The notes under the pieces: generated by a model | The model's input: only the letters and a program-made list of their open reading frames with translations | Databases searched by the model: none | Told to the model about the DNA's origin: nothing | In this document: piece by piece, positions 48,701-59,060 of the stretch | Position numbering within the stretch: position 1 is the stretch's first letter | Layout of the letters: each line of letters begins with the position of its first letter | From: Linanthus parryae | Taxonomy: Eukaryota; Streptophyta; Magnoliopsida; Ericales; Polemoniaceae | Assembly: GCA_023055425.1 (NCBI GenBank) | Contig: JALGPY010000010.1 | Span: 53,047,665-53,111,664 of the forward strand | Reading direction: 5' to 3' | Length of the DNA stretch: 64,000 nt | Translations under genes and position numbers: made by a program

Positions 48701-49525
48701 AGTGCTACTTATACTTGTAAGGGTCACTACGGTATAGGGGTGTCGACACTTAAGGCCTTTTAGCTAATGTTGTGAGCGGGGTTGACGAATGGGCTCCCTT
48801 AACGCTCGGGTGAAATAGGGTTTGACAGACCCTAGAAGGAACCCTTAGTGATTATTTCTTTATCCCTCTGTTTACATCGATCCTGCTGGTGGCTCTTGAC
48901 ACGCCTCAGCTAAATTAAACTGTTGATTGAAGTCGAAATTCAAAATTGGCTACTTATTAATGTTGTTTGTGGCTCTTGATATGCCCTTATTGATTTGAAA
49001 TGAATTGTAAATCTTGGCTACTCATGAAGTACTACCGTTATTAGTTCAAATGAACTTGTTTACTCTGGATATTTTACCAACTACTCGTGGTTTCTCAATG
49101 TTATTAAATTGAGCGGTTTTTGTTACTCGTTTACTTCCAGTTGTTCCAAATTCTCCAACATGATAGCTTTACTATTTAAATATTCTAATTTGTTTCAACT
49201 CATGCTTCCGTGCCACTCGATGCTTTACATGTCGTAGTATGTATTTACTTAGTTTTTACTGATTATTTCTTCAAAACTGCGTCGGCATTTGCCATTTTAA
49301 AACCGCAGGTCGTCAATCAAAGAGGGGGATGGGAACGCTGGAACGAGACGAAGAAGTTTAGCTTAAGTCAGATCACTTAGTAGATCACACACGATTTGTT
49401 TTAGATTGTACTTATTATCGAAATTTTGTTATGTACATTAAGCCAAATGTAATATTAATTGTATATTTCTACTTTTGGTTGTCGATTGTCTCTTTAACCC
49501 TGAACCGAGATCCCGGGTAGTATCA
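45740..49525 (+). repeat. Array LTR 6 (outer right)
   Basis: 3,786 bp, ending GGTAGTATCA followed by the ATAGT duplicate. Many private changes (e.g. TTTCTGTTCC near 46505, GAGAAGAGCG near 48239, GAGCGGTTT near 49112, AAATATTCT near 49178). Shares CTAGAACACATTT with LTR 1 only. Confidence 0.95.
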
Positions 49526-49530
49526 ATAGT

Positions 49531-49568
49531 AGTACTAGTGACCCGTACGATATGGTTGACCCTTATCA
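49531..49568 (-). repeat. Element B right LTR, right part
   Basis: Resumes after the array's ATAGT duplicate as AGTACTAGTGACCCGTACGA and ends CCCTTATCA, matching the left LTR of B at 17898-17935 with a few substitutions. Confidence 0.85.
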
Positions 49569-49573
49569 GGGCT

Positions 49574-49880
49574 ACTTTTTCGAGGCGCAGTGGAAAGGAT
49601 TTGGGCTGAGAATGACAACTAATTCGGTGGTACTGCGTCGGTCGGTAGCATTGTCGGCCCAATCTGCATTCTTAAAAACTTGAAAAGGTAAGTGACCATA
49701 TTGACAAAACAAACCCTGAGTTTGTGTCCCTTGTAAGTAGTGAAGAACACTTTTAGCACCACTTAAGTGATGATCATGCGGAGAGTGCATAAATTGACAG
49801 AGAAATTTGACTGCAAAGACAACATTCGGGCGATTTGAGCTTTAGGACATGCGTAAGAGAGGATAAAATTAATTACTAAC
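49574..49880 (-). pseudogene. Copia C1 pol, N-terminal side of RNase H
   Basis: Minus-strand frame: RPNVVFAVKFLCQFMHSPHD, then KSVLHYLQGTQTQGLF, then NADWADNATDRRSTTE and HCASKK. These are the copia reverse transcriptase end and RNase H start (RPDIxFAV..QFMHxP; VLRYLKGT; DADWAGxxxDRRSTxG; SWSSKK). It joins 17605 once element B is removed. Beyond about 49880 copia similarity is lost. Confidence 0.85.
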
Positions 49881-50508
49881 TCCCAACTTTACATAGAATA
49901 AAGAAGAAATGTATTCCTTTGAATGCATTGCAAGATATGATCATTCAAAAATGATTGTTTTCACTAATTCTTCATCCTCTTTAGTCGAATTTTCCAGCAT
50001 GAAAGACTTCCATATTCAAAGGGGTCACTTTGCTGACCAACTCCAGGGTGATTAAGGACAAGGTTTGTAGTAACCCGAACATGGATTTGAAGACTGGATC
50101 ACAGCTGCACATAGGATAAAATTAAATTCTAAAGAACTACGTGTTGAACAAGATATGATCTCTAAAAGTTAGAAAAAAATCACAAGTGATGTTCTTGACA
50201 GTCTGAGAGCCTTATAGATGATTTCAAAGAAATAATAAAATGAAATTTGTAGTTTGACATAAAGAAAACAAGCAGCGACAACTAGTTTCTCAAACCAGTC
50301 AATAGAGAGTGAGATATTGGCTCAGGAATAGGTTACGGTCATTGCCAAAAAAAAAGAAGACATTCAAGAATCAAATTCACTGTAAATGATGTTACGGAAA
50401 AATTATTAATGAATAGACATGTTCTATAGCATCAAGTGATCACATAGAAAAAGTCATAATGGAAATCGACCAAAGATTGAGTGCTTTATTAAATTCCTTA
50501 TTGGGGAT
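49881..50508. other. Non-coding stretch, nothing recognised
   Basis: AT-rich with no open frame of note. It may be decayed C1 sequence or an older insertion. The C2 target duplicate GAGTT is at 50509-50513. Confidence 0.5.
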
Positions 50509-50513
50509 GAGTT

Positions 50514-51189
50514 TGTTGGTCACGGGGCTGAATCGACGGACTAGAATGAAAAAACAACGCCAACACGAACAAGTAGGGAAAAGAAGAAGATGTAGGACCA
50601 AAGAATTTAACGTAGGAAAAACCCTCTAATCGAGAAGGACAAAAAGAATCCACTAAACTTCCACTATAACAATTACAATGGGTAGACAATCTTCCACAAC
50701 GAATGTGGGTAAAGTAGCTAGAAACTCGTAATGGGTAAAACTAAACATCGCCGCTAGGCGGAAACCAAGCAAATTAATTGCTAACAAAGTTACCCAAAAT
50801 CAGCTCCTGAAATCTTCGTCGTCGTAGTCGCGAACGATTACGTCGTGGTATCTTTTTCTCTTCCTCTCATGTTAACGAATGCGAGGAATATTCTCCCGCC
50901 TTTCTTACATCGCAGACCCCCGGAATAAATTGTGTTTCACTTGGAACACATACTGACGCAAGAGAATTACTCACTGTTTGAGAGAATCAAATTGAGAGAA
51001 TTAAATTTGTACCAAAAGGCACAGTGCATGTGTCCTTAAATATGCCACAATGGTGGCGGTGGTGTAATTCATTAGAAAGTTTTCTAATTGATTTACTTTC
51101 TTCCAAAGCAAGCAAGTTTCATGGCCATTAAAGCCTAGCCATCATCACTGCTTCAATTTGTTTGGGCTATCTTGGGCTTGGATCCAATA
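50514..51189 (-). repeat. Copia C2 3' LTR (left)
   Basis: 676 bp, clearly homologous to 55262-55926 throughout, with small indels (e.g. one extra G in GTTGGGTC of the right copy). Confidence 0.93.
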
Positions 51190-51238
51190 AATCTCCCCCT
51201 CCAAGCCCAACTGGAGGAGGGAATACTATCACAACTCC

Positions 51239-51900
51239 TTACTTGAAGTCCATCCCATACCTGCCTCTGCAAAACTCGAACTTTTCCCTGGTCACCACCT
51301 TCGTCAGCATGTCGGACGGATTCTGATCAGTGTGAATCATCTCGAGTCGCATCAATTGCTTATCTATCACATCGCGTATCCAATGATAGCGAACATCAAT
51401 GTGCTATGTGCGAGAATGGTACATGGAATTCTTGCTCAAGACCAAAGCGCTTTGACTATCACAATTAACCACGTACACGTCTTGCTTCAAACCCAGTTCT
51501 TGGAGAAATCGCTTCAACCATAACATATCTTTGTCAGCTTCAACTGCAGCAATGTACTCAGCCTCGGTAGTTTATAGAGAAACACATTTTTTCTGTCTGG
51601 ACTGCCATGATACAGCTCCCCCTGCAAAAGTAAACAAGTATCCTGAAGTGCTTTTTCGACTATCGAGGTCGTCTCCCATATCGGCGTCTGTAAAACCTTC
51701 CAAGACTGGTTTAGAACCACCAAAGCACAAACACCAATTGGAAGTCCCTTACAAGTAGCTTAGAATCCATTTGACTGCTTCCCTATGTTTTCTCCCAGGG
51801 TTAGAGAGAAACCTACTCACTACCCCCAACGGCATGAGCAATGTCTGGCCAGGTGCAAATCATAGCATACATTAAACTTCCTACTGCAGAGGAGTGGAGA
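51239..51900 (-). pseudogene. Copia C2 RNase H
   Basis: Minus strand: KSTSGYLFTFAGGAVSWQSR, EAEYIAAVEADKDMLWLKRF, VNCDSQSALVLSKNSMYHSR, HIDVRYHWIRDVI, NPSDMLTKVV and the end GMDFK before TAA at 51241-51239. Catalytic-region Glu and Asp motifs are visible. Several stops interrupt it. Confidence 0.85.
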
Positions 51901-51926
51901 ATAGCTGCCATACCATCTCTATCTGC

Positions 51927-52746
51927 TTACCTAGAGGGACACGATCTCTTAATCAACATGAAGTGACTGGAAAGTGGAGTGCTAGTAGGCTTAGCACCTT
52001 TCATATTGAACTTCTTAATCACGCGTTCAACGTACTTCTCTTGCAAAAACCAAATCTTCCTTTCTTTCCTGTCACGAACAATCTTCATGCCCAATATCTG
52101 TTGAGCGGAACCTAAATCCTTCATGTCAAAAGACTTGAATAACTCTTTCTTCAACTTGCCAATCATCTCCAAACTCTTACCGATAACCAACATGTCATCG
52201 ACATACAGCAATAACAAGATGAAGTTACCATCGGGGAATCTTCTAATGTAAACAAAATGGTCTGCCTGTGTTCTCTTATACCCATGACTCACCATGAATC
52301 AGTTGAACGTCTTGTACCATTGTCTTGGTGCTTGCTTAATGTCATATAGACTCTACTTTAGTTTGCAAACCATGTTCTACTTCCCTTTCACTTCAAATCC
52401 TTCAGGCTGCTCCATGTAGATCTCTTCCTTCGAGTCACCGTGGAGAAAGGTAGTCTTCACATCAAGTTGTTCAAGCTCGAGGTCTATGCTAGCTACTAGC
52501 CCTAAGGCAACTCGAACTGAGGTATTCCTAACAACTGGTGAAAAGATCTCATCAAAATCAATACGTTTTTTGGCTGAAACCTTGGACCATCAATTGTGCC
52601 TTGTAGTTCACTAGCTTCCCATCATTATCCTTCTTTATCTTGAACACCCACTTGTTCTTCAGTGCTTTTCTTCCCTTCGGTAGCTTTACTAACTCATAAG
52701 TATCATTCTTCTGAAAGGAACTCATCTCTTCTTGCATAGCCTTCAT
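51927..52746 (-). pseudogene. Copia C2 reverse transcriptase
   Basis: Two frames: 52746-52558 (KWVFKIKKDNDGKLVNYKAQ, GFSQKTY) and 52295-51927, which contains the catalytic LLLYVDDMLVIG. Between them the block EQLDVKTTFLHGDSKEEIYM is readable with stops. Frame changes and stops make it inactive, although the YVDD site is intact. Confidence 0.9.
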
Positions 52747-52904
52747 ATAGATGGACTTATCTTCATGATTTTGTGCCTCCCGGAAACTCTAAGGCTCCCC
52801 TCATCAATAATTAAAATATACTAAGACGATGGGTTCCTGACAGATGGTTGCGGATTCCTGGTGGACCTTCTTAGCTTAGGTCCTTCGTTCTGTGGTGGAG
52901 GGGG

Positions 52905-54060
52905 CTACTCCCCCTGCTCAACACCCTCTTCATCGTAATCATCATCGTCATCGTCATCTTCCATATATGGAATCTCTATCTCTGGAACATCTCCAGGAAT
53001 CTCTTCTCCACCCGTAGAACTAGGGGAGATATCTGGACTGAGGTTGAGAGCGACAACTTTCTTCGACTTTGAAGACATCTCGATATCTTCAATAGTCTGG
53101 TTCTCATAGAAAACCACATCCCTGCTTCTTATCAGCTTCTTATTCACTGGATCCCATAGCCCGTAGCCGAAATTCGCATCTCCAAATCCCACAAAAACAC
53201 ATGGATTGGCTTTGTCATCAAGCTTTCTCCTGGGGTATGTGCGCGAACGCCTTGTAGCCAAACACCTTCAGATGAGAGTATGAAATTTCTCTACCATGTC
53301 ATACCTTATCTGGAATCTCAAAACCCAAAGGAGATGATGGAGACCTGTTAATCGCATAACAGGCGGTACTAACTGCTTCACCCCATAATGACTTTGGCAG
53401 CATTGCCATTCTGAGCATACATCGAAATCTCTCAAAAATAGTTCGCTTCATCCTCTCGGAAACGCCGTTGTGTTGTGGGGTACGTGGAACCGTCATCTCA
53501 TTCCGAATACCGTGGGCATCACAATAGGCTTCGAACTCGTCTGAAGTATATTCCCCACCATTGTCTGTACGTAGACGCTTCGAAAGATTTTCTGTCTCTC
53601 TTTAAACCATGGGATGGAACTTCTTGAAGTACTAAATTACTTCATCCTTAGTCTTCATGAAATACACCCACACTTTGCGTGAAGTATTGTTAATAAAGGT
53701 CACAAAGTATCTGGGACCACCAATAGCCTCCACCTTTATAGGACCACACACATCAGAGTGCACTAACTCTAGTATATTCGACTTTCCTCTAGCAGAGGAA
53801 CTAAACGTAATCATGTGATGTTTTCCAAACAAGCAATAATAACAAAGATTTAGTGGTGTACCTTTGGCAAAAGAAATCAAAGATTTCCTTGCGAGAATCT
53901 TAAAACCTTTCTCACTCATGTGAGCAAGCCTCTTGTGCCACAAGTTTGGTGATGCTGCATCCTCAACTGCATTCGGGCTATCACCAAGTATCTTCACATG
54001 AGTCTTGTAGAGTGTGAAGCAAACTTCTCCTCTAGCCACGACCATTGATCCCTTGGTCAT
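52905..54060 (-). pseudogene. Copia C2 integrase
   Basis: The GAG-pre-integrase/zinc region reads LWHKRLAHMSEKGFKIL...CYYCLFGKHH. Core acidic residues are visible as LELVHSDVCGPI, LRTDNGGEYTSDEF and PQHNGVSERMKRT, so the DDE triad is kept. Segment 53261-52905 is in another frame and holds the C-terminal part (VFVGFGDANFGYGLWDP) followed by a long Asp/Glu run. Confidence 0.88.
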
Positions 54061-54321
54061 CTTCCACGTACAACTACCAACGTAGCTTTCATATCCTTGG
54101 CGATCTACAGAAATACCATAGAATAGGTTCAGTCACAAATTAGGAATATGTCGTACATCTTTCAACACCATCTTGCACCCAACATTGATTTGGATGCGAA
54201 TATCTCCAATCCCTGCGATCTTCGAGGTACTCGTATTACCCATCTTCACAGTGTCAAAGTCTCCATCTTTGTATGTAGTGAAGAATATCGTCTCGAAGTT
54301 TCATGGTATGAAGCGGTTGTA

Positions 54322-55170
54322 TCAACAACCCACTCGATTTCCTGATTTGCTACAACGTGAAGGCATTCTTATTATCCCATGGAGGACCACAAGGTTCTGA
54401 AAGATTGTGGTTGTTGTATCATCATCCTCACTCTTATTATTCTTCTGGTTCCTTCTATTGCCGCTTAGGTTCTGATCATTCTTCGGGAATCGGCACAATC
54501 TTGCCATGTGACCCTGCTAGTTGTAACACTTGACCTTGGATCTTGGGTGAGAACCTCCATTCCTGGACTTGCTGGGATCTCTTTTCTTGTTCCTTTTTTG
54601 GCTTCTCTCTCGATCCTTGTTCTTGTCTTTATTCTCCGTGACAAGAGCATGCGCGTTGTTAGAGCCCATCTCCTTCCTCCTTGCCTCCTCGTTGAACATC
54701 GCGTCCTTGACCATTATCATGGACAACTTTCCGTCGGGGTCAGAATTGCTCAATGACACGACCAACATCTCCCACGAGGTTAATAGGGAGCTAAGAAATA
54801 ATAAGGCTTGTGTCTCATCATCCCAATCGATCTTGACGGTAGTCAATTGCTTTATGAGACTCTGAAAGTGACTCAAGTGCTCAGCAACTTTTTGATCGTC
54901 TTTGTACTTCAAGTCCACGAGCGATCTCATCAGCAACACTTTCGTCCTGTCAGTCTTCCTCTCATACATGCCCTCTAACTTTATCCACACCCGGTAGGCA
55001 TCCGTCTCCTGAGAAACATGGTGGAACACCGAATCGTCAATCCACTGGTGGATATGACCAATTGTCTTCATATTCATCTTGGTCCACTCATAATCTTTAA
55101 CTTCGGTTGGCTTGACCCCTTTCACAAGAATTGGGTCCATCAAATCCTTGCAATAAAATAAATCCTGCAT
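54322..55170 (-). pseudogene. Copia C2 gag
   Basis: Frame 55170-54517 (217 residues) matches the copia gag domain (VFHHVSQETDAYRVWIKLEG, LMRSLVDLKYKDDQKVAEHL) and ends at the zinc knuckle: KCYN is followed by TAG at 54519-54517 where the next Cys is expected, then in frame GHMARLCRFPKN. Confidence 0.88.
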
Positions 55171-55241
55171 CCTAGGTTTTCATATCAAGTAGTTGCTAGC
55201 TGTCAAGTTGATCATGGAACCCGTTGGCTCCCCCCATTGAA

Positions 55242-55257
55242 CCTGGCTCTGATACCA
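55242..55257 (-). other. Copia C2 primer-binding site
   Basis: Minus strand TGGTATCAGAGCCAGG, initiator-Met tRNA type, four bases from the 5' LTR. Confidence 0.9.
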
Positions 55258-55261
55258 TTTT

Positions 55262-55926
55262 TGTTGGGTCACGGGGCTGAATCGACGGACTATAATGCGA
55301 AAACATCGCCAAGACGAACAAGTTCGGAAAAGTAGAAGATGTAGGACACAAGAATTTAAAGTAGGAAAAACCCTCTAATCGAGAAGGACAAAAAAACCCC
55401 ACTAAACTTCCATTATAAAAATTACACTGGGTAGACAATCTTCCAAAAAGAATGTGGGTAAACAAGCTAGAAACTAATAAACAAGTAAAACTAAACCTCG
55501 CCGCTAGGCGGAAACCAAGCAAATAAATTGCTAACAAAGTTACCCGGAATCAGCTCCTGAAATCTTCGTCGTCGCAGTCGCGAACGTCGCAGTATCTTCT
55601 TCTCACCGTCACACGTTAACGAACGCGAGGAATCTTCTCCCGTCTTTCTTACGTCGCAGACGCCCCCAGAATAAATTGTGTTCACTTGGAACACATAATG
55701 ACGCAAGAGAATCACTGTTTGAGAGAATCAAATTGAGAGAATTCAATGTGTACCAAAAGGCACACTGCATGTGTCCTTAAATATGCTAAGTGGCGGTGGT
55801 GGAATTCATTAGAAAGTTTCCTAATTATTTTATTTGCTGCCAAAGCAAGCAAGTTTCATGGACATTAAAACCAAGCCATCATCACCACTACAATTTGTTT
55901 GGGCTATCTTGGTCTTGGACCCAATA
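55262..55926 (-). repeat. Copia C2 5' LTR (right)
   Basis: 665 bp; partner of 50514-51189. Followed by GAGTT. Confidence 0.93.
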
Positions 55927-55931
55927 GAGTT

Positions 55932-57529
55932 TTCCCCCGACTGCAACCCTAATTGATTGTGATGACTAGGTGAGTTCCAATAGGTAACCTAGGTTTGCTA
56001 CAATCCTCAGGAGTCCAAAGAAACCAATTAGAGGTCATGAATTCTCTCACAAAATTGAGTTGGAGTTTTGATTCAGCGATATTTCTCTATGACATCCTGT
56101 CATGTCAGGAAGATAAGAGAAACTGAGAGATAGATCTTTGAAGCTTGATGAACACTTTCAATTTTGAGTGTTAGACCATGTGATTTTGATCTATCAGCTA
56201 TGTTGAGTCATTGAGAAAGTTCTAGGAGAGTTTGAAACCTCCTTGTTGAGGTGTCTGGTGATTAAATGGTGAATCATGCATTAGAGATAAGCTATGTGCA
56301 TTTTAGGGTACTTTGTGATATTTTTCAAATTTTATGGTTAGTTTTAGGATTAGTAGAGACTTCAACTTCCTCAAAGTATATTTCTGCCCCCATTACTTCT
56401 AGCAGTATAATTCAAACCCTACATTACCTGAGATCCCTTTATTGCCCAATCTACTATCAGTTAGGTAACTTGAATTTTATTCACAAATTTGTTCCAAAAT
56501 TTTATGATATTACACTTTTATTTAGGGGGGGGGGGGGGTGATATTGCACTTGGATCATGCTTAAAATCTAGAGGTATTACAGTTGGTATTCCTATAGGGA
56601 TGAAATTGCCTGCGCGCATTGTGTTGTGGGGTTGGGCTTTTACTAATTCGGCTATGTGTCTTGGGAAATGAGTCTAAAGATTTTGATAAATGAAGATATG
56701 CAATATGTAATCTAGCATATGTTAAAATATACTCCGATATTCTCATTATAACTACATAATTCTTTGATTATCTCAAAAGACTTTTTCTCATCTCTTAAGA
56801 ATAGTAACTTAGTGAATTCAGTAACCGAGTCTTCTTGTACTATAAAATTTCTTGATCTCGTATATAATCGTACCAGGGTTCATATATAAGGAACCATAAG
56901 ATGGGCCCTTTGCATATGCATATCAACAGCTTTGTTACAGCTCTCTGCACCTCTAGTGACAAGTATCTTAAAGCCATGGCTTTACTTTCAGAATTTGTGA
57001 TTCTTAAGTCAAAGAGATGTTTCTTCAATTATGTACTTTGAGATATTTAATATTTTTCATTGTTTGTATGGCCCCTGAGCGATTTGCAACTTTTTTCATG
57101 TTAAATTTACAAAAACAAAATCCTATAAGTGTAATTTGTAAATACGAGTATCGACGCTCCGAATGACCTCAAGCGCACTAAACGGAGCAAAAATGTTACT
57201 AAAATAAAAAAAATAAAGAGCAAAGTGAAGGCTCAAAACAAGATATATTAAGAATAAATTTTGAACAAATTACATGAGAGACTCCCTATTATACATGTTA
57301 CAACAAATACTCCTTCCATTGTCAGCAGAATGCAGCATTTGGATCCAATTCCTTCCTTACAATCCTAACTTGACCACCACCTATACTGGATATCAAGAGC
57401 CCTATGGGGTTGAAAAAACCCGATAACAAACATGGTGAAAAAATAATAACCAAATTTAGGGGAAAGACGAGCGTCAATCAATCAATCATGTTTCTCTAGT
57501 CAACACCTCCAATGAGTCACCTGCCAAAA
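55932..57529. other. Unrecognised AT-rich stretch with a 14-base G run
   Basis: No domain is recognised. Short open frames look like chance. A run of 14 G lies at 56525-56538. Confidence 0.5.
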
Positions 57530-57800
57530 TACCATCATAACTTATCGACACAGACTACCAGGCGCACACACATTTTTGGCTTAAAGAGATTGCCAATGAT
57601 CTAGGCCTACATCAAGATCAACTGATACTATACTGTGATAACTTGAGTGCAATATGCTTGACTAAAGATCAAGTCTCAGGTATCATTTTCTGAGAAACGA
57701 GAGCAGAATGCGGGTCAAGAAGGTGGAGATAGTTGACAACTCTGGGGATATGTTAACCAAGCCAATTACGGGGAGCACGCTTTAGAATTTTCTTGGAATG
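57530..57800 (+). pseudogene. Copia C3 RNase H C-terminal remnant
   Basis: Plus strand: WLKEIANDLGLHQDQLILYC, DNLSAICLTKDQV, then VEIVDNSGDMLTKPITGSTL and a stop at 57783-57785. These are the copia terminus motifs (YCDSQSAIxLxKN; NPADMLTK). The upstream part of pol is not present. Confidence 0.8.
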
Positions 57801-57932
57801 CTCAACGTTTTGATCCATTAGATCCATTCGGAGCTGTCGGAGCCGGTGCGGGTCTAGTGAGTCTTTTTCACGAGAGAAATTTGGGTACGGAGAATGCGTA
57901 GCTTTGTCTACGAGAAGAGAAATATTCGTTTT

Positions 57933-58002
57933 AAGGTGGAGATTTGTTGGAAATATGACTTGATTGAAGATATCACCCAAAAGCAACTAAGATGGCTCCA
58001 GG
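57933..58002 (+). mobile_element. Copia C3 purine tract and truncated 3' LTR start
   Basis: AAGGTGGAGATT (57933-57944) is followed by TGTTGGAAATATG, the usual copia purine tract and LTR start. Only about 58 bp of LTR remain before TGTAACACCCC at 58003. Confidence 0.65.
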
Positions 58003-59060
58003 TGTAACACCCCGTCATCTTCCTTCAGGGTTAACGCAACTGGGTCCCAAAAGTAGAATTTGAACTACTAAGATTACATTTCAGTAAAAGCATATAGAAA
58101 ATCTTGTAGAAATAAGTTTTAAGAAGTGAAATGTGAAATGATTTCAACTACCATTTTTATAAAAAAGTGAAATGATTTCAACTACAATTTTTACAATATA
58201 CTAAATAAAAAGATAGAGATGATTCGTACTAAATAGCCTTTGGAGGGCGTAGAGAGGATGTATGTATGCATGGAAGCTTGGACTCCTCAAAAACTTGAAG
58301 CTTGTTCAATGGAGGGAGAGAAGATAGGTCTTGAAGCAGTGAATAAGTGTTGAAGAAGAAAAAAGTGTGTGGAGAGGTGTAGGAAGTGATGGAGAAAAAG
58401 TGAAATGATGTGATGAGTGTGTGAGAGTGTGTTTATATATATAGGGGTAGTAATGATGATGAGGGTAAATAATATTTTAAGGTAAACTTAGTTAGTGGTT
58501 GAGTGGTTGGAGCGGAATAACTAGAAATTGGAATATCAAGACAATGATGGTTGATATGCAAATATTGGAAAATAAAGGTAACTACAAAATTACACATACA
58601 AGAGTGTTATTTTCGGAGTTCGATAGTAACTAATAAAAATTAACACAAAATTCTCTTCTTTTCTTATAATAAAACTAGCAAGTACTGAAATATTTCCGAA
58701 ATTTTTAAAATTATGAAAACGACCCCAAACAAAATACTTGATAATCATAAATTCAACATGATACCCTATATTTTAGAAACTTACAATAAGTCAAGAATAA
58801 ATTTGAAATAGTAATTTATTGAAATCCTCAAAACTTTTTGAAATTTTCAAAATGACCCCCAAAATAAAATACGGGATATTTCATCAGGACCATTCGCACG
58901 AAAGAAAACAACTCAGTGCAATTTCTTATAAACTGGGGTCTAGAACACAGTAAATTGGTTATTTCATAATTTTTTAGGTAGGTTTGGGGATGATTAGGGC
59001 CCCATAAATAGGTTCTTCGGGGTGTGGAACTGGTATACAATCATTGTACCCCATTTATAT
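58003..59060 (+). mobile_element. Possible LTR fragment starting TGTAACACCCC
   Basis: It begins with the same 11 bases as the array LTRs and abuts a truncated copia LTR, so it looks like an element start. I found no matching end, primer site or duplicate. The sequence after the first bases does not resemble the array LTR. The right limit is a guess. Confidence 0.3.

Larger units (their letters stand above)
20531..49525 (+). mobile_element. 29-kb LTR-retrotransposon concatemer: six LTRs, five internals
   Basis: LTRs start at 20531, 25572, 30613, 35654, 40698 and 45740, each about 3,786 bp, beginning TGTAACACCCC and ending GGTAGTTTCA (last copy GGTAGTATCA). Each of the first five is followed by GA, then TGGTATCAGAGC (initiator-Met tRNA primer site), then about 1,256 bp of non-coding interior ending in AAGGTGGGTAGA (polypurine tract) and the next LTR. 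Period 5,041-5,044. Only the outermost ends carry a target duplication (ATAGT), so the series occupies one insertion site. The tract around CTTCGGGGACGAAGATT before each LTR, and the LTR start, resemble Tekay/Del chromoviruses. No gag or pol is present, so it is a non-autonomous derivative that must have used proteins in trans. Confidence 0.96.
17611..49568 (-). mobile_element. Element B: small non-autonomous LTR element, split by the 29-kb array
   Basis: LTRs of about 325 and 301 bp (17611-17935; 20268-20530 plus 49531-49568) start TGATACACG / TAATACATG and end CTATCA / TTATCA. The internal region (17936-20267) is 2.3 kb with no gag or pol. A TGG-containing primer-site candidate lies left of the right LTR and GGGAGAGT (minus) next to the left LTR, so it reads on the minus strand. 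Without the array it would be about 2.96 kb. The LTRs are clearly diverged, so it is old. Confidence 0.75.
50514..55926 (-). mobile_element. Copia C2: full-length, decayed Tork/Tnt1-type element
   Basis: LTRs at 50514-51189 (676 bp) and 55262-55926 (665 bp) start TGTTGG and end CCAATA. The flanking pentamers GAGTT (50509-50513 and 55927-55931) are identical. The primer site (TGGTATCAGAGCCAGG, minus strand) lies left of the right LTR and the purine tract GGAGGGGGAGATT (minus) right of the left LTR. Gag, integrase, reverse transcriptase and RNase H follow in copia order on the minus strand. Frames shift at several points and carry stops, and the LTRs differ by indels, so it is inactive. Confidence 0.93.

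Noticed and set aside
20531..49525. Ribosomal DNA or a centromeric satellite as the source of the 5-kb period
   Set aside because: Each unit has LTR ends, a tRNA primer site and a purine tract in retrotransposon order, and no rRNA sequence is seen.
49438..49662. A 74-aa minus-strand ORF across the array's right junction
   Set aside because: It spans the array end, the B LTR and copia C1 in a chance frame.
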